Source: Myxococcus stipitatus
GTDB lineage: Bacteria > Myxococcota > Myxococcia > Myxococcales > Myxococcaceae
Direction of reading: 5' to 3'
DNA: 64,000 nucleotides
Assembly (NCBI RefSeq): GCF_038561935.1
Contig: NZ_CP102770.1
Span: 3,472,001 to 3,536,000, forward strand
Shown here: in pieces, positions 32,154 through 41,387 of the stretch
Layout of the letters: the number at the start of each line of letters is the position of its first letter
Position numbering within the stretch: position 1 is the first letter of the stretch
The notes under the pieces: generated by a model
The model's input: the letters and a program-made list of their open reading frames with translations, nothing else
Told to the model about the DNA's origin: nothing
Database searches by the model: none
Made by a program: the position numbers and the translations under genes

Positions 32154-33482
32154 ATGAGCCCCACCGATACCGATGCCCTGGCCAATGACTTGCTCGCGTA
32201 CATCGACGCCTCGCCCACGCCGTACCATGCGGTGCGCGAGACGGCGCGCCGCCTGGAGCAGGCCGGCTACCGCGCGCTGGATGAGCGTGAGTCCTGGTCG
32301 CTGGAGCCCGGCGCGCGCGTCTACGTCACGCGGGGCGACACCAGCATCGCGGCCTTCCAGCTCGGCACCTCGCCCGTGGACCGCGCGGGCTTCCGGCTGG
32401 TCGGCGCCCACACGGACTCGCCCAACCTGAGGCTCAAGCCCCACGCGGAGCTCGCCCGGAACGGCTACCGGCAGCTCGGCGTGGAGGTGTACGGCGGCGT
32501 GCTGCTGCACACCTGGACGGACCGCGACCTGTCGCTCGCGGGCCGCGTCGTCGTGATGGAGGGAGGCAAGGGGGGCAAGGGCGGCGTGCCGCGCAGCCAC
32601 CTCGTGGACTTCCGCAAGCCGCTGCTGCGGGTGCCCAACCTGGCCATCCACCTCAACCGCGCGGTGAACACGGACGGGCTGAAGCTCAACCCCCAGGACC
32701 ACATGGTGCCCGTGCTGGGGCTGGAGCACGCGGACGCCGTGGACCTCCGGACGATGCTGGTGAACGAGCTGTCCCGGGGCGGCGTGAAGACGGAGGCCGC
32801 GAACATCCTGGGCTTCGACTTGTGCCTCTACGACCTGCAGCCGTCGACGCGCTCGGGGGCCCGCTCCGAGTTCCTCCTCGCGCCGCGCCTGGACAACCTC
32901 GCGAGCTGCCACGCGGGCCTGTCCGCGCTGCTGTCCGCCCCGGACTCGCGCGAGGCCACCAGCGGCCTCATCCTGTTCGACCACGAGGAGGTGGGCAGCC
33001 GCAGCGCGCAGGGCGCCGCGTCCCCGTTCCTGCGGTCGCTGCTGGAGCGCATCACCCTGGCGCACTCGGACGGCAAGCCCGATGCGTTCCACCGCGCGAT
33101 GGCCCAGTCCTTCCTGGTGAGCGCGGACATGGCGCACGCCGTCCATCCCAACTACGCGTCGCTGCATGAGCCGAAGCACCAGCCGCAGATGGGCGCGGGG
33201 CCGGTCATCAAGTCGAACGTGAACCAGTCCTACGCCACCGACGGCGAGTCGTGGGCCTACTTCGCCACGCTGTGCCGCTCGGCGGGTGTGACGCCGCAGC
33301 ACTTCGTCACGCGCACGGACCTGGGCTGCGGCAGCACCATCGGCCCCATCTCCGCGGGACAGCTCGGCATCCGCACCGTCGACGTGGGCAACCCGATGCT
33401 GTCCATGCACTCCATCCGCGAGATGGCGTGTGCGTCCGATGTGGCGGCCATGGTGGCCGTGCTCCGCCGGCTCTACGCGTAA
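32154..33482 (+). CDS. M18 family aminopeptidase
   Basis: Zinc aminopeptidase of the aspartyl aminopeptidase/ApeB family, 442 residues, cytoplasmic. It opens with the typical LLAYIDASPTPYHAVRETAR and carries the metal ligands in VGAHTDSPNLRLKP (His-Asp), LAPRLDNLASCHAG (Asp), LFDHEEVGSRSAQGA (Glu-Glu), SADMAHAVHPNY (Asp) and HFVTRTDLGCGSTIGPISA (His). All are intact. The likely role is peptide turnover, removing N-terminal acidic or neutral residues. A second gene, spermidine-synthase-like, follows six bases after the stop, so they are probably cotranscribed. Confidence 0.95.
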   Translation: MSPTDTDALANDLLAYIDASPTPYHAVRETARRLEQAGYRALDERESWSLEPGARVYVTRGDTSIAAFQLGTSPVDRAGFRLVGAHTDSPNLRLKPHAELARNGYRQLGVEVYGGVLLHTWTDRDLSLAGRVVVMEGGKGGKGGVPRSHLVDFRKPLLRVPNLAIHLNRAVNTDGLKLNPQDHMVPVLGLEHADAVDLRTMLVNELSRGGVKTEAANILGFDLCLYDLQPSTRSGARSEFLLAPRLDNLASCHAGLSALLSAPDSREATSGLILFDHEEVGSRSAQGAASPFLRSLLERITLAHSDGKPDAFHRAMAQSFLVSADMAHAVHPNYASLHEPKHQPQMGAGPVIKSNVNQSYATDGESWAYFATLCRSAGVTPQHFVTRTDLGCGSTIGPISAGQLGIRTVDVGNPMLSMHSIREMACASDVAAMVAVLRRLYA

Positions 33483-33488
33483 GTCATC

Positions 33489-34490
33489 GTGAGCGCGGGC
33501 GACAGCGGCTCCTGGAGGTCATGCCCTCGGGCGGGACGTCCCTGGTGGCACGAGGCTCCCTGGGCGCGAGTGCTCTCGCGTCAGGGCGCCTCGCTGGGCC
33601 TCGGGCTCGACGGAGGCCGCCGCGCGCGCTCGCGGCGTTTCCTGGCGCGGGTGTTCCGGTGGCTGTCACAGCCGCGCGCCGTGCTGTACGTGGGCAGGCC
33701 CGGGGCCTATCGCTGCATCGTCAGCGAGGACAGCGGGGGGCGGCGCTATCTCCAGTTCGGTCGGGACAGCGCCTTCCAGAGCGTGGTGCGGCCCGGCTAT
33801 CCGACGCGGCTGGAGCTCGAGTACACGCAAGGGATGATCGCCGGCGTGGCCTTCGTGAACGAGCCCCGGCGCATCCTGATGGTGGGCGTGGGCGGAGGCG
33901 CGCTCCCCATGTTCCTGCGCGCCACGTTCCCCGCGGCGCACATCGACGCGGTGGACTGCGACGCGGAGGTGCTCGACGTGGCCCGGCGCTACCTGGGCTT
34001 CCGCGAGGACCTGCGGCTGCACGCGCACCTGGAGGATGGGCGGCGCTTCATCGAGACCCCCGGGCCCGCCTATGACGTCATCCTCCTGGATGCCTTCGGG
34101 CCCCGAGGGGCTCCCCGCGCGCTGTCGACGTGGGAGTTCCTCCGCGCCGTCCGCGCGAGGCTCGCTCCCGGAGGTGTCGCGGTGAGCAACGTGCACCGCG
34201 CTCCAAATCCCCACTACCCGGAGATGTTCCAGACCTGGCGCGCGAGCTTCGAGCAGCTCCATGCCTTCGATGCGCGGACGACGGCCAACCGCATCGTCGT
34301 GGGCCTGGCGTCCACGGAGAAGGTCTCTCGCGGCGTGCTGAAGGCACGGCTCTCCCGGCTGGCCCGCGCTGCGGGCTTCAACGCGCGCGCGCTGCTGTCG
34401 TGCAGGTTCGAGGACCGGGAGGTCCGCCGCACCGCACTCGCGGGGCGCTCGCTCCCGCTCGAGACGGCGCTGAGGGACTCGACGCCCTGA
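33489..34490 (+). CDS. Spermidine synthase-like (polyamine aminopropyltransferase fold) protein
   Basis: 333 residues from GTG 33489, six bases after the M18 stop. The Rossmann methyltransferase-like core is clear: GMIAGVAFVNEPRRILMVGV with the SAM/decarboxy-SAM loop VGVGGGALPMFL, the acidic DAVDCDAEVLDVARRYLGF, LEDGRRFIETPGPAYDVILL and the LDAFGPRGAP loop. The N-terminal beta sheet (YRCIVSEDSGGRRYLQFGRD) matches the same family. Many such proteins lack true spermidine synthase activity, so the substrate is open. The first 55 residues are Arg-rich and their start is uncertain. Confidence 0.8.
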   Translation: MSAGDSGSWRSCPRAGRPWWHEAPWARVLSRQGASLGLGLDGGRRARSRRFLARVFRWLSQPRAVLYVGRPGAYRCIVSEDSGGRRYLQFGRDSAFQSVVRPGYPTRLELEYTQGMIAGVAFVNEPRRILMVGVGGGALPMFLRATFPAAHIDAVDCDAEVLDVARRYLGFREDLRLHAHLEDGRRFIETPGPAYDVILLDAFGPRGAPRALSTWEFLRAVRARLAPGGVAVSNVHRAPNPHYPEMFQTWRASFEQLHAFDARTTANRIVVGLASTEKVSRGVLKARLSRLARAAGFNARALLSCRFEDREVRRTALAGRSLPLETALRDSTP

Positions 34491-34493
34491 CGG

Positions 34494-36518
34494 TCAGGAC
34501 AGGGTGCGCGTGAGGCGCTGCTCCCGCGCCTCGCTCAGCGTGTCGATGTCCAGCAGGGCGGCCACCTTCTCCTGCGCGGAGAGGGGCTCCGTCGCGCCGC
34601 CCAGCAGCTTGCGGCGCGCGGACTCGAGCGCCGCGGGCACCGAGTCGCGGACGAGCTCGGGCTGGGACTCCAGCAGGGCCAGGTGCAGCGCGTGCGTCTT
34701 CGTGTCGGAGAGCACCCGCTCCACGGCGTCGTCCACGGACTCGACCGCGTGTTCCTCGCAGAGCGTCTGCGCGCGCTCCAGCACCTCGGGAGGCTCCGTC
34801 TCCTCGGGGAGGAGGAACAGGCCCCGGCGCGCCGCCCACGTCCCCAGCGAGGCGCGCGCGGTGAGCACCGTGAGGGGAATCGACAGCAGCAGCCCCACGG
34901 CGACGGGCATCAGCCACGCCACCAGCGACGCGGACACCAGGGACGCGATGGCGATGACGCCCACGCCCACCGCGACGTGCGCCGCGTGACGGCGCGCCGC
35001 CTCGGACCAGGGCAGGTCCGCGTCCTCGCGCTGCTGGCTGGACCAGTTCACCCGGTAGCCCAGGAGGGTCCCGAAGACGAAGTGCGACTGGAACAACATC
35101 ATGACCGGCGCGAGCAGCGATGCGAGGACACTCTCCAAGAGCACGCTCAGCACCAGCTTCACCCGGCCGCCCATCCGCGCCGACTCGTCCGAGCGGAACA
35201 GGGCCAGGAGCAGGCCGAGCACCTTGGGCGCGAACAGCATGGCCATGGACACGCCGAACAGCCGCAGCGCGGCGGGCGCGTCGAAGGCCAGGTGCGGCGC
35301 CTCCTGCGTGTGCGGGTCCAGGAGGAAGCGGTCATGCAGCGCCGCCGCCAGGCCGGAGACCAGGAACAGGAGCCACAGCGGCGAGGCCACGTACGACATG
35401 ACGCCCATCAGGAAGTGGGCGCGGCTGAGCGGATGCAGGCCGCCCGCCATGACGAGGCTCAGGTGCTGCAGGTTGCCCTGGCACCAGCGCCTGTCGCGCT
35501 GCGCGTAGGCGAGGAGGTTGGGTGGGGGCTGCTCGTAGCTGCCGCCCAGCTCCGGCACCAGCCACACCGTGTAGCCCGCGCGCCGCATCAGCGCCGCCTC
35601 GACGAAGTCGTGGCTGAGGATGTGCCCGCCGAAGGGCTGCTTGCCGGGCAGCACGGGCAGGCCGCAGTGGTTGATGAACGCCTCCGTGCGGAGGATGGCG
35701 TTGTGGCCCCAGTAGTTGGACTCGCCCAGCTGCCACGCCGCCGCGCCCGCGGCGACGACGGGGCCGTACACCCGGCCCGCGAACTGCTGCAGGCGCGCGA
35801 ACAGCGTCATGCGGCCCACGCACAGGGGAGGGGCCTGGATGATGCCCGCGCGCGGGTTGAGCTCCATCAGCCGCGCCATCTTCACCAGCGTGCGGCCGTC
35901 CATCAGGCTGTCGGCGTCCAGCACCACCGTGAAGTCGTAGCGGCGGCCCCACCGCTCGCAGAAGTCGCCGAGGTTGCCCGCCTTCTTCCCGGTGTTGTCC
36001 GTGCGCCGCCGGTAGAAGATGCGTCCCTGGCCCCCCACGCGGCGGACCAGGTCGGACCACGCCAGCTCCTCCGCCACCCACGCCTCCGCGCGCGTGGAGT
36101 CGCTCAGCACGTAGAAGTCGAAGGCGTCCAGGTGGCCCGTGGCCGCGACGGACTCGTACGTGGCCTGCACGTTGGCGAAGACCGCCGTCGGGTCCTCGTT
36201 GTGGATGGGCATCACCACCGACGTTCGCGACGTCAGCGGGCGGGCCTCTTCTTCCGCCGTGGGGTAGCGCAGGCCCGGAATCCGAGGGCCCAGCACCAGC
36301 TGGAGGAAGCCCGCGATGGCCGTCCAGAAGGACAGGGCAATCCACCCGAAGCACAGCGTGAAGAGCACCATCAGCACCAGCTCCGGCGCGGACGTGCCCT
36401 GCGCGCTCAGCAGGCGGTGCATCTCCCGCGACCCGATGAAGGTGGTGGCGGCCGCCAGGCCGAGGACGGCGGCGCGCCTCGGTCCGGTGCTGTCGGGCGA
36501 GAAGGAGTGGGCTTCCAT
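34494..36518 (-). CDS. opgH: Osmoregulated glucan glucosyltransferase OpgH/MdoH, membrane core
   Basis: Inner-membrane GT2 transferase that builds beta-glucans from UDP-glucose and exports them to the periplasm. The 674 residues begin just before the first membrane helix (RAAVLGLAAATTFIGSREMH). The catalytic motifs are SVVMPIHNEDPTAVF, VLDADSLMDGRTL (D-x-D), and QRDRRWCQGNLQHL (Q-x-x-RW). Several membrane helices follow, including [20 protein letters not shown]. coli OpgH has 847 residues; the missing N-terminal cytoplasmic segment appears to be encoded by the separate upstream gene. It is the last gene of the opgG operon, 23 bases after its neighbour. Confidence 0.93.
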   Translation of the reverse strand: MEAHSFSPDSTGPRRAAVLGLAAATTFIGSREMHRLLSAQGTSAPELVLMVLFTLCFGWIALSFWTAIAGFLQLVLGPRIPGLRYPTAEEEARPLTSRTSVVMPIHNEDPTAVFANVQATYESVAATGHLDAFDFYVLSDSTRAEAWVAEELAWSDLVRRVGGQGRIFYRRRTDNTGKKAGNLGDFCERWGRRYDFTVVLDADSLMDGRTLVKMARLMELNPRAGIIQAPPLCVGRMTLFARLQQFAGRVYGPVVAAGAAAWQLGESNYWGHNAILRTEAFINHCGLPVLPGKQPFGGHILSHDFVEAALMRRAGYTVWLVPELGGSYEQPPPNLLAYAQRDRRWCQGNLQHLSLVMAGGLHPLSRAHFLMGVMSYVASPLWLLFLVSGLAAALHDRFLLDPHTQEAPHLAFDAPAALRLFGVSMAMLFAPKVLGLLLALFRSDESARMGGRVKLVLSVLLESVLASLLAPVMMLFQSHFVFGTLLGYRVNWSSQQREDADLPWSEAARRHAAHVAVGVGVIAIASLVSASLVAWLMPVAVGLLLSIPLTVLTARASLGTWAARRGLFLLPEETEPPEVLERAQTLCEEHAVESVDDAVERVLSDTKTHALHLALLESQPELVRDSVPAALESARRKLLGGATEPLSAQEKVAALLDIDTLSEAREQRLTRTLS

Positions 36519-36541
36519 CGCGAGGCTCGGCGTCCCCCGCC

Positions 36542-37018
36542 TCAGCGGGAGATGGAGACGCCCGGCGAGTCTCCACGCCAGACGCGGCGCAGCAGGTCAC
36601 CGAACGGCCACAGCGACAGCCGCTGCTCGGGCATCACGCTGCTCAGCTGCGCCGGCGCGGGCACTGGCACCGCCATGCGCACCGCGCGCACGAAGTCCTC
36701 CGGCACGGACGTGCGCGTGAGCAGCTTCGCGCCTCGGCTGGCGCCGTCGCACAGCACGAAGGCCGCGCGGCCACGGGCCAGGAGCCCCGGCCCCGTGTGC
36801 TCCGCGCCGAGCACGCTCGACAGCCACGCCTCCATGCGCGCGCGCGCCAGGGACACGCCCGCCTGCTGCGAGCCGCCGTGGCCATCCAGCGCCCAGGCGG
36901 CCAGCGCGGACAGGTCCGCCTCGGAGGTGAAGCCGAAGCCGCGGAAGAAGGCGTCCAGCGCCGAGCGCGACGCGGGGAGGGCCCAAGAGGTGGTCGGGAC
37001 GGAGGGGCAAGGGGACAT
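36542..37018 (-). CDS. Separate N-terminal segment of OpgH, between opgG and opgH
   Basis: 158 residues from ATG 37018, five bases after the opgG stop and 23 bases before the opgH start. The C-terminal part (MAVPVPAPAQLSSVMPEQ, then a WPFGDLLRRVWRG end) resembles the stretch just before the first membrane helix of full-length OpgH, which usually reads like PP-x-x-R-T-S-M-x-P...NPL-x-R-x-WRR. Adding 158 to 674 gives 832, close to the 847 of E. coli OpgH. The two frames differ, so this is a split gene, not a misplaced start. In E. coli this N-terminal region links glucose status to cell division through FtsZ. Confidence 0.7.
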   Translation of the reverse strand: MSPCPSVPTTSWALPASRSALDAFFRGFGFTSEADLSALAAWALDGHGGSQQAGVSLARARMEAWLSSVLGAEHTGPGLLARGRAAFVLCDGASRGAKLLTRTSVPEDFVRAVRMAVPVPAPAQLSSVMPEQRLSLWPFGDLLRRVWRGDSPGVSISR

Positions 37019-37023
37019 CGTCG

Positions 37024-38601
37024 TCACGGAATCCACAGGTAGCTCCAGGTCTCGGTGAGGGTCTCCGAGCCGCGCTTGAGGAAGGCGCGAAGCTCGGTGG
37101 GGGCAGCGGGGGAGGCGGGGTGCAGCTCGAACGTGGCCCGCCACCCTCCGGTGGGCGTGTGTCGTGTCACGAGGGGACGCAGCACCTGGCCCGAGGAGGC
37201 GCTGACCACGGCCTCCACCGGCGCATCACCCGGGGCGTCCGACGCGGGTGACGGTGAGAAGTCGATGACGAAGCGCCGCATCGTGGGCGTGTCCTTCAGC
37301 TTCGCGCCCTTCCACGAGTCGCCCGCGTCCACGCGCGTGCTGACCACGGAGGCGCCGGTCTTCGGCCACGGCGAGCGCGAGCCCCAGTGCAGCTTGTAGG
37401 CGACGCGCAGCGGCTTGCCGGGGACGAGCGGCTCCTGGGGCACCCAGAAGGCGACGATGTTGTCGTTGGTCTCGTCCGGCGTCGGCAGCTCCACCAGCCG
37501 CACCACGCCCGGGCCCCAGTCACCCACGGGCTCCACCCACGCGCTGGGACGGCGCTCGTAATGCGCCTCCAGGTCCTCGTAGCTGCTGAAGGCCGTGTCG
37601 CGCTGGAGGACACCGAAGGCCCGAGGGCTGTCCATCTGGAAGCTGGAGACGTTGAGGTGCGCCGGGTTCTGCAGGGGCCGCCAGAGTTGCTCGCCGTTGC
37701 GCGACCAGATGAAGAGGCCGTCCGAGTCGTGCACCTCCGGCCGGAAGTCGTCGTAGCCGCCGCGATCATTCTCCCCGTACATGTACATGCTGGTCAGCGG
37801 GGCCACGCCCAGCTGCTGCACGGGCTTGCGCGCGAACAACGTGGCCTCCACCTCCATCACCGTGTTGTCCCCGGGAAGGAGCGTGAAGCGGAACGCGCCG
37901 GTGACGCTGGGGCTGTCCATCAGCGCGTGCACCACCACGCGTTGCGCGCCGGGCGCGGGCTTCTCCAGCCACATCTCGCGGAACGCGGGGAACTCCTCCG
38001 GGCGCGGCGTGGCGGTGTCGATGGCCAGGCCACGCGCGGAGAGGCCATACAGGTTGCCCTTGCCCAGCGCGCGGAAGTAGCTGGCGCCCAGGAACACCAC
38101 GAGCTCGTCGAAGTACTCCTGGCTGTTGAGCGGGTGCATCAGGCGCATGCCCGCGAAGCCATCCGCCTGCTTGAGCGGACCGGGCTTCACCAGCGGCCCG
38201 TACGTGAAGAGCTCCGGCGAGAAGCGCAGCGGCGAGGACTTGCCGCCGGACACCTCGTTCATCGCCACCGGGAACTGGAAGAAGAAGCCCGGGTGGAAGA
38301 ACTGCGCCTGGAAGGGCAGCCCCTCCGCGCGCCACTGGGACTTCTCCGGGCGGAAGCGGATGTCGCGGTACGCGTCGTAGCTCAGGTGCTTGTACGTCTC
38401 GGGCAGCGTGGAGCGAGGCTCCTGGTACGCCGCCTGCGCTCGCGCCCTCGCACGCTCCACCACGGTGTCCGCGGTGAAGGGCTGGGCGCCACGCGCCACG
38501 GAGGCGGCGGAAGGAGAGGCCGCCGCGCAGGCCGTGCTGGCCGTGGCCACCAGCGCCACCCCCAGCCACCGCACGCACGCCGCGCGCACCTCACGTCGCA
38601 T
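37024..38601 (-). CDS. opgG: Glucan biosynthesis protein OpgG/MdoG
   Basis: Periplasmic beta-sandwich protein required for making osmoregulated periplasmic glucans. ATG 38601 is chosen because it gives a signal peptide, AACVRWLGVALVATASTACA; an ATG 11 codons upstream is also in frame. The mature protein (about 500 residues) has the family sequence LSYDAYRDIRFRPEKSQWRA, FFHPGFFFQFPVAMNEV, SARGLAIDTATPRPEEFPAF, YMYGENDRGGYDDFRPEVHD and NIVAFWVPQEPLVPGKPLRV. E. coli OpgG is 511 residues. It is the first gene of a three-gene operon with the split opgH. Confidence 0.95.
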   Translation of the reverse strand: MRREVRAACVRWLGVALVATASTACAAASPSAASVARGAQPFTADTVVERARARAQAAYQEPRSTLPETYKHLSYDAYRDIRFRPEKSQWRAEGLPFQAQFFHPGFFFQFPVAMNEVSGGKSSPLRFSPELFTYGPLVKPGPLKQADGFAGMRLMHPLNSQEYFDELVVFLGASYFRALGKGNLYGLSARGLAIDTATPRPEEFPAFREMWLEKPAPGAQRVVVHALMDSPSVTGAFRFTLLPGDNTVMEVEATLFARKPVQQLGVAPLTSMYMYGENDRGGYDDFRPEVHDSDGLFIWSRNGEQLWRPLQNPAHLNVSSFQMDSPRAFGVLQRDTAFSSYEDLEAHYERRPSAWVEPVGDWGPGVVRLVELPTPDETNDNIVAFWVPQEPLVPGKPLRVAYKLHWGSRSPWPKTGASVVSTRVDAGDSWKGAKLKDTPTMRRFVIDFSPSPASDAPGDAPVEAVVSASSGQVLRPLVTRHTPTGGWRATFELHPASPAAPTELRAFLKRGSETLTETWSYLWIP

Positions 38602-38949
38602 GTTCCTGTCCAACGTCACGCCAAGAGCCTCCAAGCCGACGGGGGCACCGAACGGCCCCTGGCCTGCCCGGACACCGCTGGATTCAGCCGCTCACGAGGG
38701 GTTCTCGGTGCGGCGCGTCAGTCAGAGAGCAACCCGCGTACCAGCCTGGGTCCTTCCCCTCCCGCCCTGGAAAATGTTCAGGAGTCCCGCAGGCTTGCCC
38801 TGGGGATTTAGTTTGAACTCAATCAATATGCGGGCTTGCGACGCTGTCCTGGGACGCTGCCTGGGAAGGGGCGTGGAAGCGCTGGGGAATTGAAGGACAG
38901 CCAAGGCGTGTGGCTGTTCGATTCTTCCACAGGTGGACAGTGACTCCGC
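38602..38949. other. Intergenic region between opgG and the histidine kinase gene
   Basis: About 350 bases. It should hold the opgG operon promoter, probably in the A+T-richer part near 38770-38830, but no clear -35/-10 pair was found. A short hairpin at 38896-38916 may end the histidine kinase transcript. No gene is supported. Confidence 0.45.
38896..38916 (-). terminator. Possible terminator of the hybrid histidine kinase gene
   Basis: On the minus strand ACAGCC - nine bases - GGCTGT forms a 6-bp stem followed by CCTTCAATT, 34 bases past the stop at 38950. The stem is short and the T-run is weak. Confidence 0.4.
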
Positions 38950-41238
38950 TCAGACACGGGCCAATCGTTCTTGCACCAAGGACAAGAGCTCGCGCCCCGC
39001 GAAGGGCTTTTCGATGTGGGGACTGGTGACGGTTTCGAGGAAGGCGCGCGCCTGAGGTGTCACCGCACCGCCGGTGAGGAAGACGACGCGGCGGGCCTGG
39101 TCCGGATGGCGCTTGAGGAGGGTGGAGTAGAAGTCCATCCCGCTCATGCCCGGCATCATCAGGTCGCAGAAGACGACGTCGTAGAGCTCGCCCGCCTCGA
39201 TGCGCTCCAGCGCGTCCTGCGCGCGCGTGGCGAGGGTCACGTCGTGGTGGGGGCGCAGGGTGCGGCCCAGCGCGGTGCAGACCAGGGGCTCGTCATCCAC
39301 GACGAGCAGCCGGCCGCGCTTCTCGACGACGGGCGCCTCGACGATGGCGGGCTCCGGCTCCACGCGCGGGTGCTCGGAGGCGGGCAGGAGCACCTGGAAG
39401 GTGGAGCCCTTGCCGGGGGCGCTGCGCACGCGAATCTCACCGCCCAGCGCCGTCACCAGGTTGTGGCAGATGGACAGGCCCAGGCCGGTGCCCACGCCAG
39501 GGGCCTTGGTGGTGAAGAACGGGTCGAAGAGGCGCGGCAGGTGCTCGGTGGCGATGCCCACGCCCGTGTCCGCCACCTCCACCATCACCCGAGACGCGTC
39601 GCCCAGGCGCGTGGTGACGCGAATCTCGTGGCGCTCCGGTGCGCCCTCGGGGATGGCCTGCGCGGCGTTGACGAGCAGGTTGAGGAACACCTGGCCCAGT
39701 CGCGACTCGTTGGCGCGCACGGGCGGGACGTCCTCGAAGCACTTCACCACGCGGGCGCGGTGGCGGATTTCGGTGGTGGCCAGGTTCAGCGTGGAGTCGA
39801 GCACCTGGCGCACGTCGATGACGGAGTCCTCGAGTGCGTCCACGCGGCTGAAGGTCTTCAGGTCGCGGACGATGGTGCGCACACGCTCGGCGCCCTGCTG
39901 GGCCTCGGCGAGCGCGGATTGCGCGTCCGCGAGCGAGCGCAGCAGCTCCGGGTCCACGCCCGGCTCACCGGGGGCGGGCAGGTGGGAGAGCTCCTCGCGC
40001 GCGAAGGCCAGGTTGGCGGTGAGGTACGCCAGCGGGTTGTTGATTTCGTGCGCCACGCCCGCGGCGAGCGTGCCCACGGAGGCCATGCGCTCGGCGAGCC
40101 GCAGCCGCGCCTGCATCTGGTGGCGCTCCGTGAGGTCGTGCGCCACGGAGACGATGGAGTCCTCGCCGTCGAAGTGGAGCGGGAAGGTGGTGGACTCCAC
40201 GTGGAGGATGCCGCCGTCGCGGCGCACCATGCGCCGGTCCTGGAGCGCGTTGCGGCCGGTGCGCAGCGCCTCGTGCATGCGCGCGTCCGCGGAGGCGAGG
40301 TCCTCCGGGGGAATCATGTCGGAGATGTGCTTGCCCACGAGCTCGCGCACGTCGGAGTAGCCCAGCGCCCGGGCCACCTTGAGGTTGGCGTAGCGCACGC
40401 GGGCGTCGCGGTCGAAGACGGCCACCAGGTCCGGCAGGCTCTGGATGAGGGTGCGGAAGCTCACCTCGGAGCGGCGCAGCTCCTCCTCGGCCTGTTTGAG
40501 CGGGGTGATGTCGGGGAAGAAGGAGATGACGTGGGGCTCGTCGCCCAGCGGCACCAGGCCCATGAAGAGCAGCGTGTGGCGCACCTCGCCCGTGCGGGTG
40601 TGGTAGCGGGCATCCACGCCGCGCACGGCGCCGTGCTGCCGCAGTCGCTCCATCACCTGCGCGCGGTCGAAGGGGCGGTCCCACAGGTGGAGCTCCACCG
40701 TCGTCTTGCCCAGCATCTCCTCGCGCGTGTAGCCGAAGGCCCGGAAGTAGGCGTCGTTGGCGGCGACGACGCGGCCCTCCACCAGCGTGGTGATGCAGGT
40801 GGGGACGGGGCTGACGGCCAGCAGCGTGTCCCGCAGCGCGTCGCCGAAGGGCACCCCCGCGCGCGACTCGCGCCTCAGCGAGCGGCGCTCCGCCATCCCC
40901 AGCCGCAGCGTCAGCTCCTCCCGCTCCAGGGGCCAGGCGAGGATGTCGTCCGCGCCTTCCTCCAGCGCGAGCGTGGCGGTGTGCAGGGCGCCTCGCTGGG
41001 CCACCATCAGCACCACCGCCGCGTTGCCCCCGGGGAGGCTGCGAAGGGCCCGCACGAGGGGCACGCGCGAGCCCTCGTCCCTCGCGTCCAGCACCACCAA
41101 GGGGCAGGCCCCGGCGCGCCAGGCCGCGGGGACCTCCACGTCCCGAGAGACGTGGACGACCGTGTCCCCCCGCTCTTCCAGCAGGGTTTCCAGTGGCGAC
41201 AGGTCCGCCCCTCCCTGAGCGACTATCAGGACCCGCAT
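38950..41238 (-). CDS. Hybrid sensor histidine kinase with PAS domains and C-terminal receiver
   Basis: Cytoplasmic hybrid kinase, 762 residues. Order: an N-terminal receiver-like domain (RVLIVAQGGADLSPLETLLE) that keeps an Asp in VVLDARDE; two PAS domains (AVSPVPTCITTLVEGRVVAA; SLPDLVAVFDRDARVRYANL); HisKA with AAGVAHEINNPLAYLTANL, whose His is the autophosphorylation site; HATPase_c (VEVADTGVGIATEH, TGLGLSICHNLVTALGGEI); and a C-terminal receiver (LLVVDDEPLV, VFCDLMMPGM with the phospho-Asp, and the Lys in HIEKPF). There are no membrane helices. Start ATG 41238 opens the first domain. A divergent DUF2378 gene lies 149 bases away. Confidence 0.93.
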   Translation of the reverse strand: MRVLIVAQGGADLSPLETLLEERGDTVVHVSRDVEVPAAWRAGACPLVVLDARDEGSRVPLVRALRSLPGGNAAVVLMVAQRGALHTATLALEEGADDILAWPLEREELTLRLGMAERRSLRRESRAGVPFGDALRDTLLAVSPVPTCITTLVEGRVVAANDAYFRAFGYTREEMLGKTTVELHLWDRPFDRAQVMERLRQHGAVRGVDARYHTRTGEVRHTLLFMGLVPLGDEPHVISFFPDITPLKQAEEELRRSEVSFRTLIQSLPDLVAVFDRDARVRYANLKVARALGYSDVRELVGKHISDMIPPEDLASADARMHEALRTGRNALQDRRMVRRDGGILHVESTTFPLHFDGEDSIVSVAHDLTERHQMQARLRLAERMASVGTLAAGVAHEINNPLAYLTANLAFAREELSHLPAPGEPGVDPELLRSLADAQSALAEAQQGAERVRTIVRDLKTFSRVDALEDSVIDVRQVLDSTLNLATTEIRHRARVVKCFEDVPPVRANESRLGQVFLNLLVNAAQAIPEGAPERHEIRVTTRLGDASRVMVEVADTGVGIATEHLPRLFDPFFTTKAPGVGTGLGLSICHNLVTALGGEIRVRSAPGKGSTFQVLLPASEHPRVEPEPAIVEAPVVEKRGRLLVVDDEPLVCTALGRTLRPHHDVTLATRAQDALERIEAGELYDVVFCDLMMPGMSGMDFYSTLLKRHPDQARRVVFLTGGAVTPQARAFLETVTSPHIEKPFAGRELLSLVQERLARV

Positions 41239-41387
41239 CGAACTCCTCGCAAGCAAATCACCATCGTTGCACGGGCCCCCGCGATGTAGAAGTGTGCCAC
41301 GACGCTAGTTTTCCAGGGCAAGTAAAGCCTTGCGAGGGCTGAACGGGTAGAATGGGGCTGGACTGGCGATGGGTTCGGGGGAGCGCC

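Noticed and set aside
31170..33410. Minus-strand open frame of 746 codons over the oxygenase and M18 genes
   Set aside because: Spans two real plus-strand genes and shows only Arg/His/Gly-rich composition.
34683..37058. Plus-strand open frame of 791 codons over opgH
   Set aside because: Antisense shadow; His/Arg/Gln-rich repeats only, while the minus strand encodes OpgH with all catalytic motifs.
38971..41289. Plus-strand open frame of 772 codons over the hybrid histidine kinase
   Set aside because: Antisense shadow of the kinase; no motif, and the opposite strand has every kinase and receiver element.
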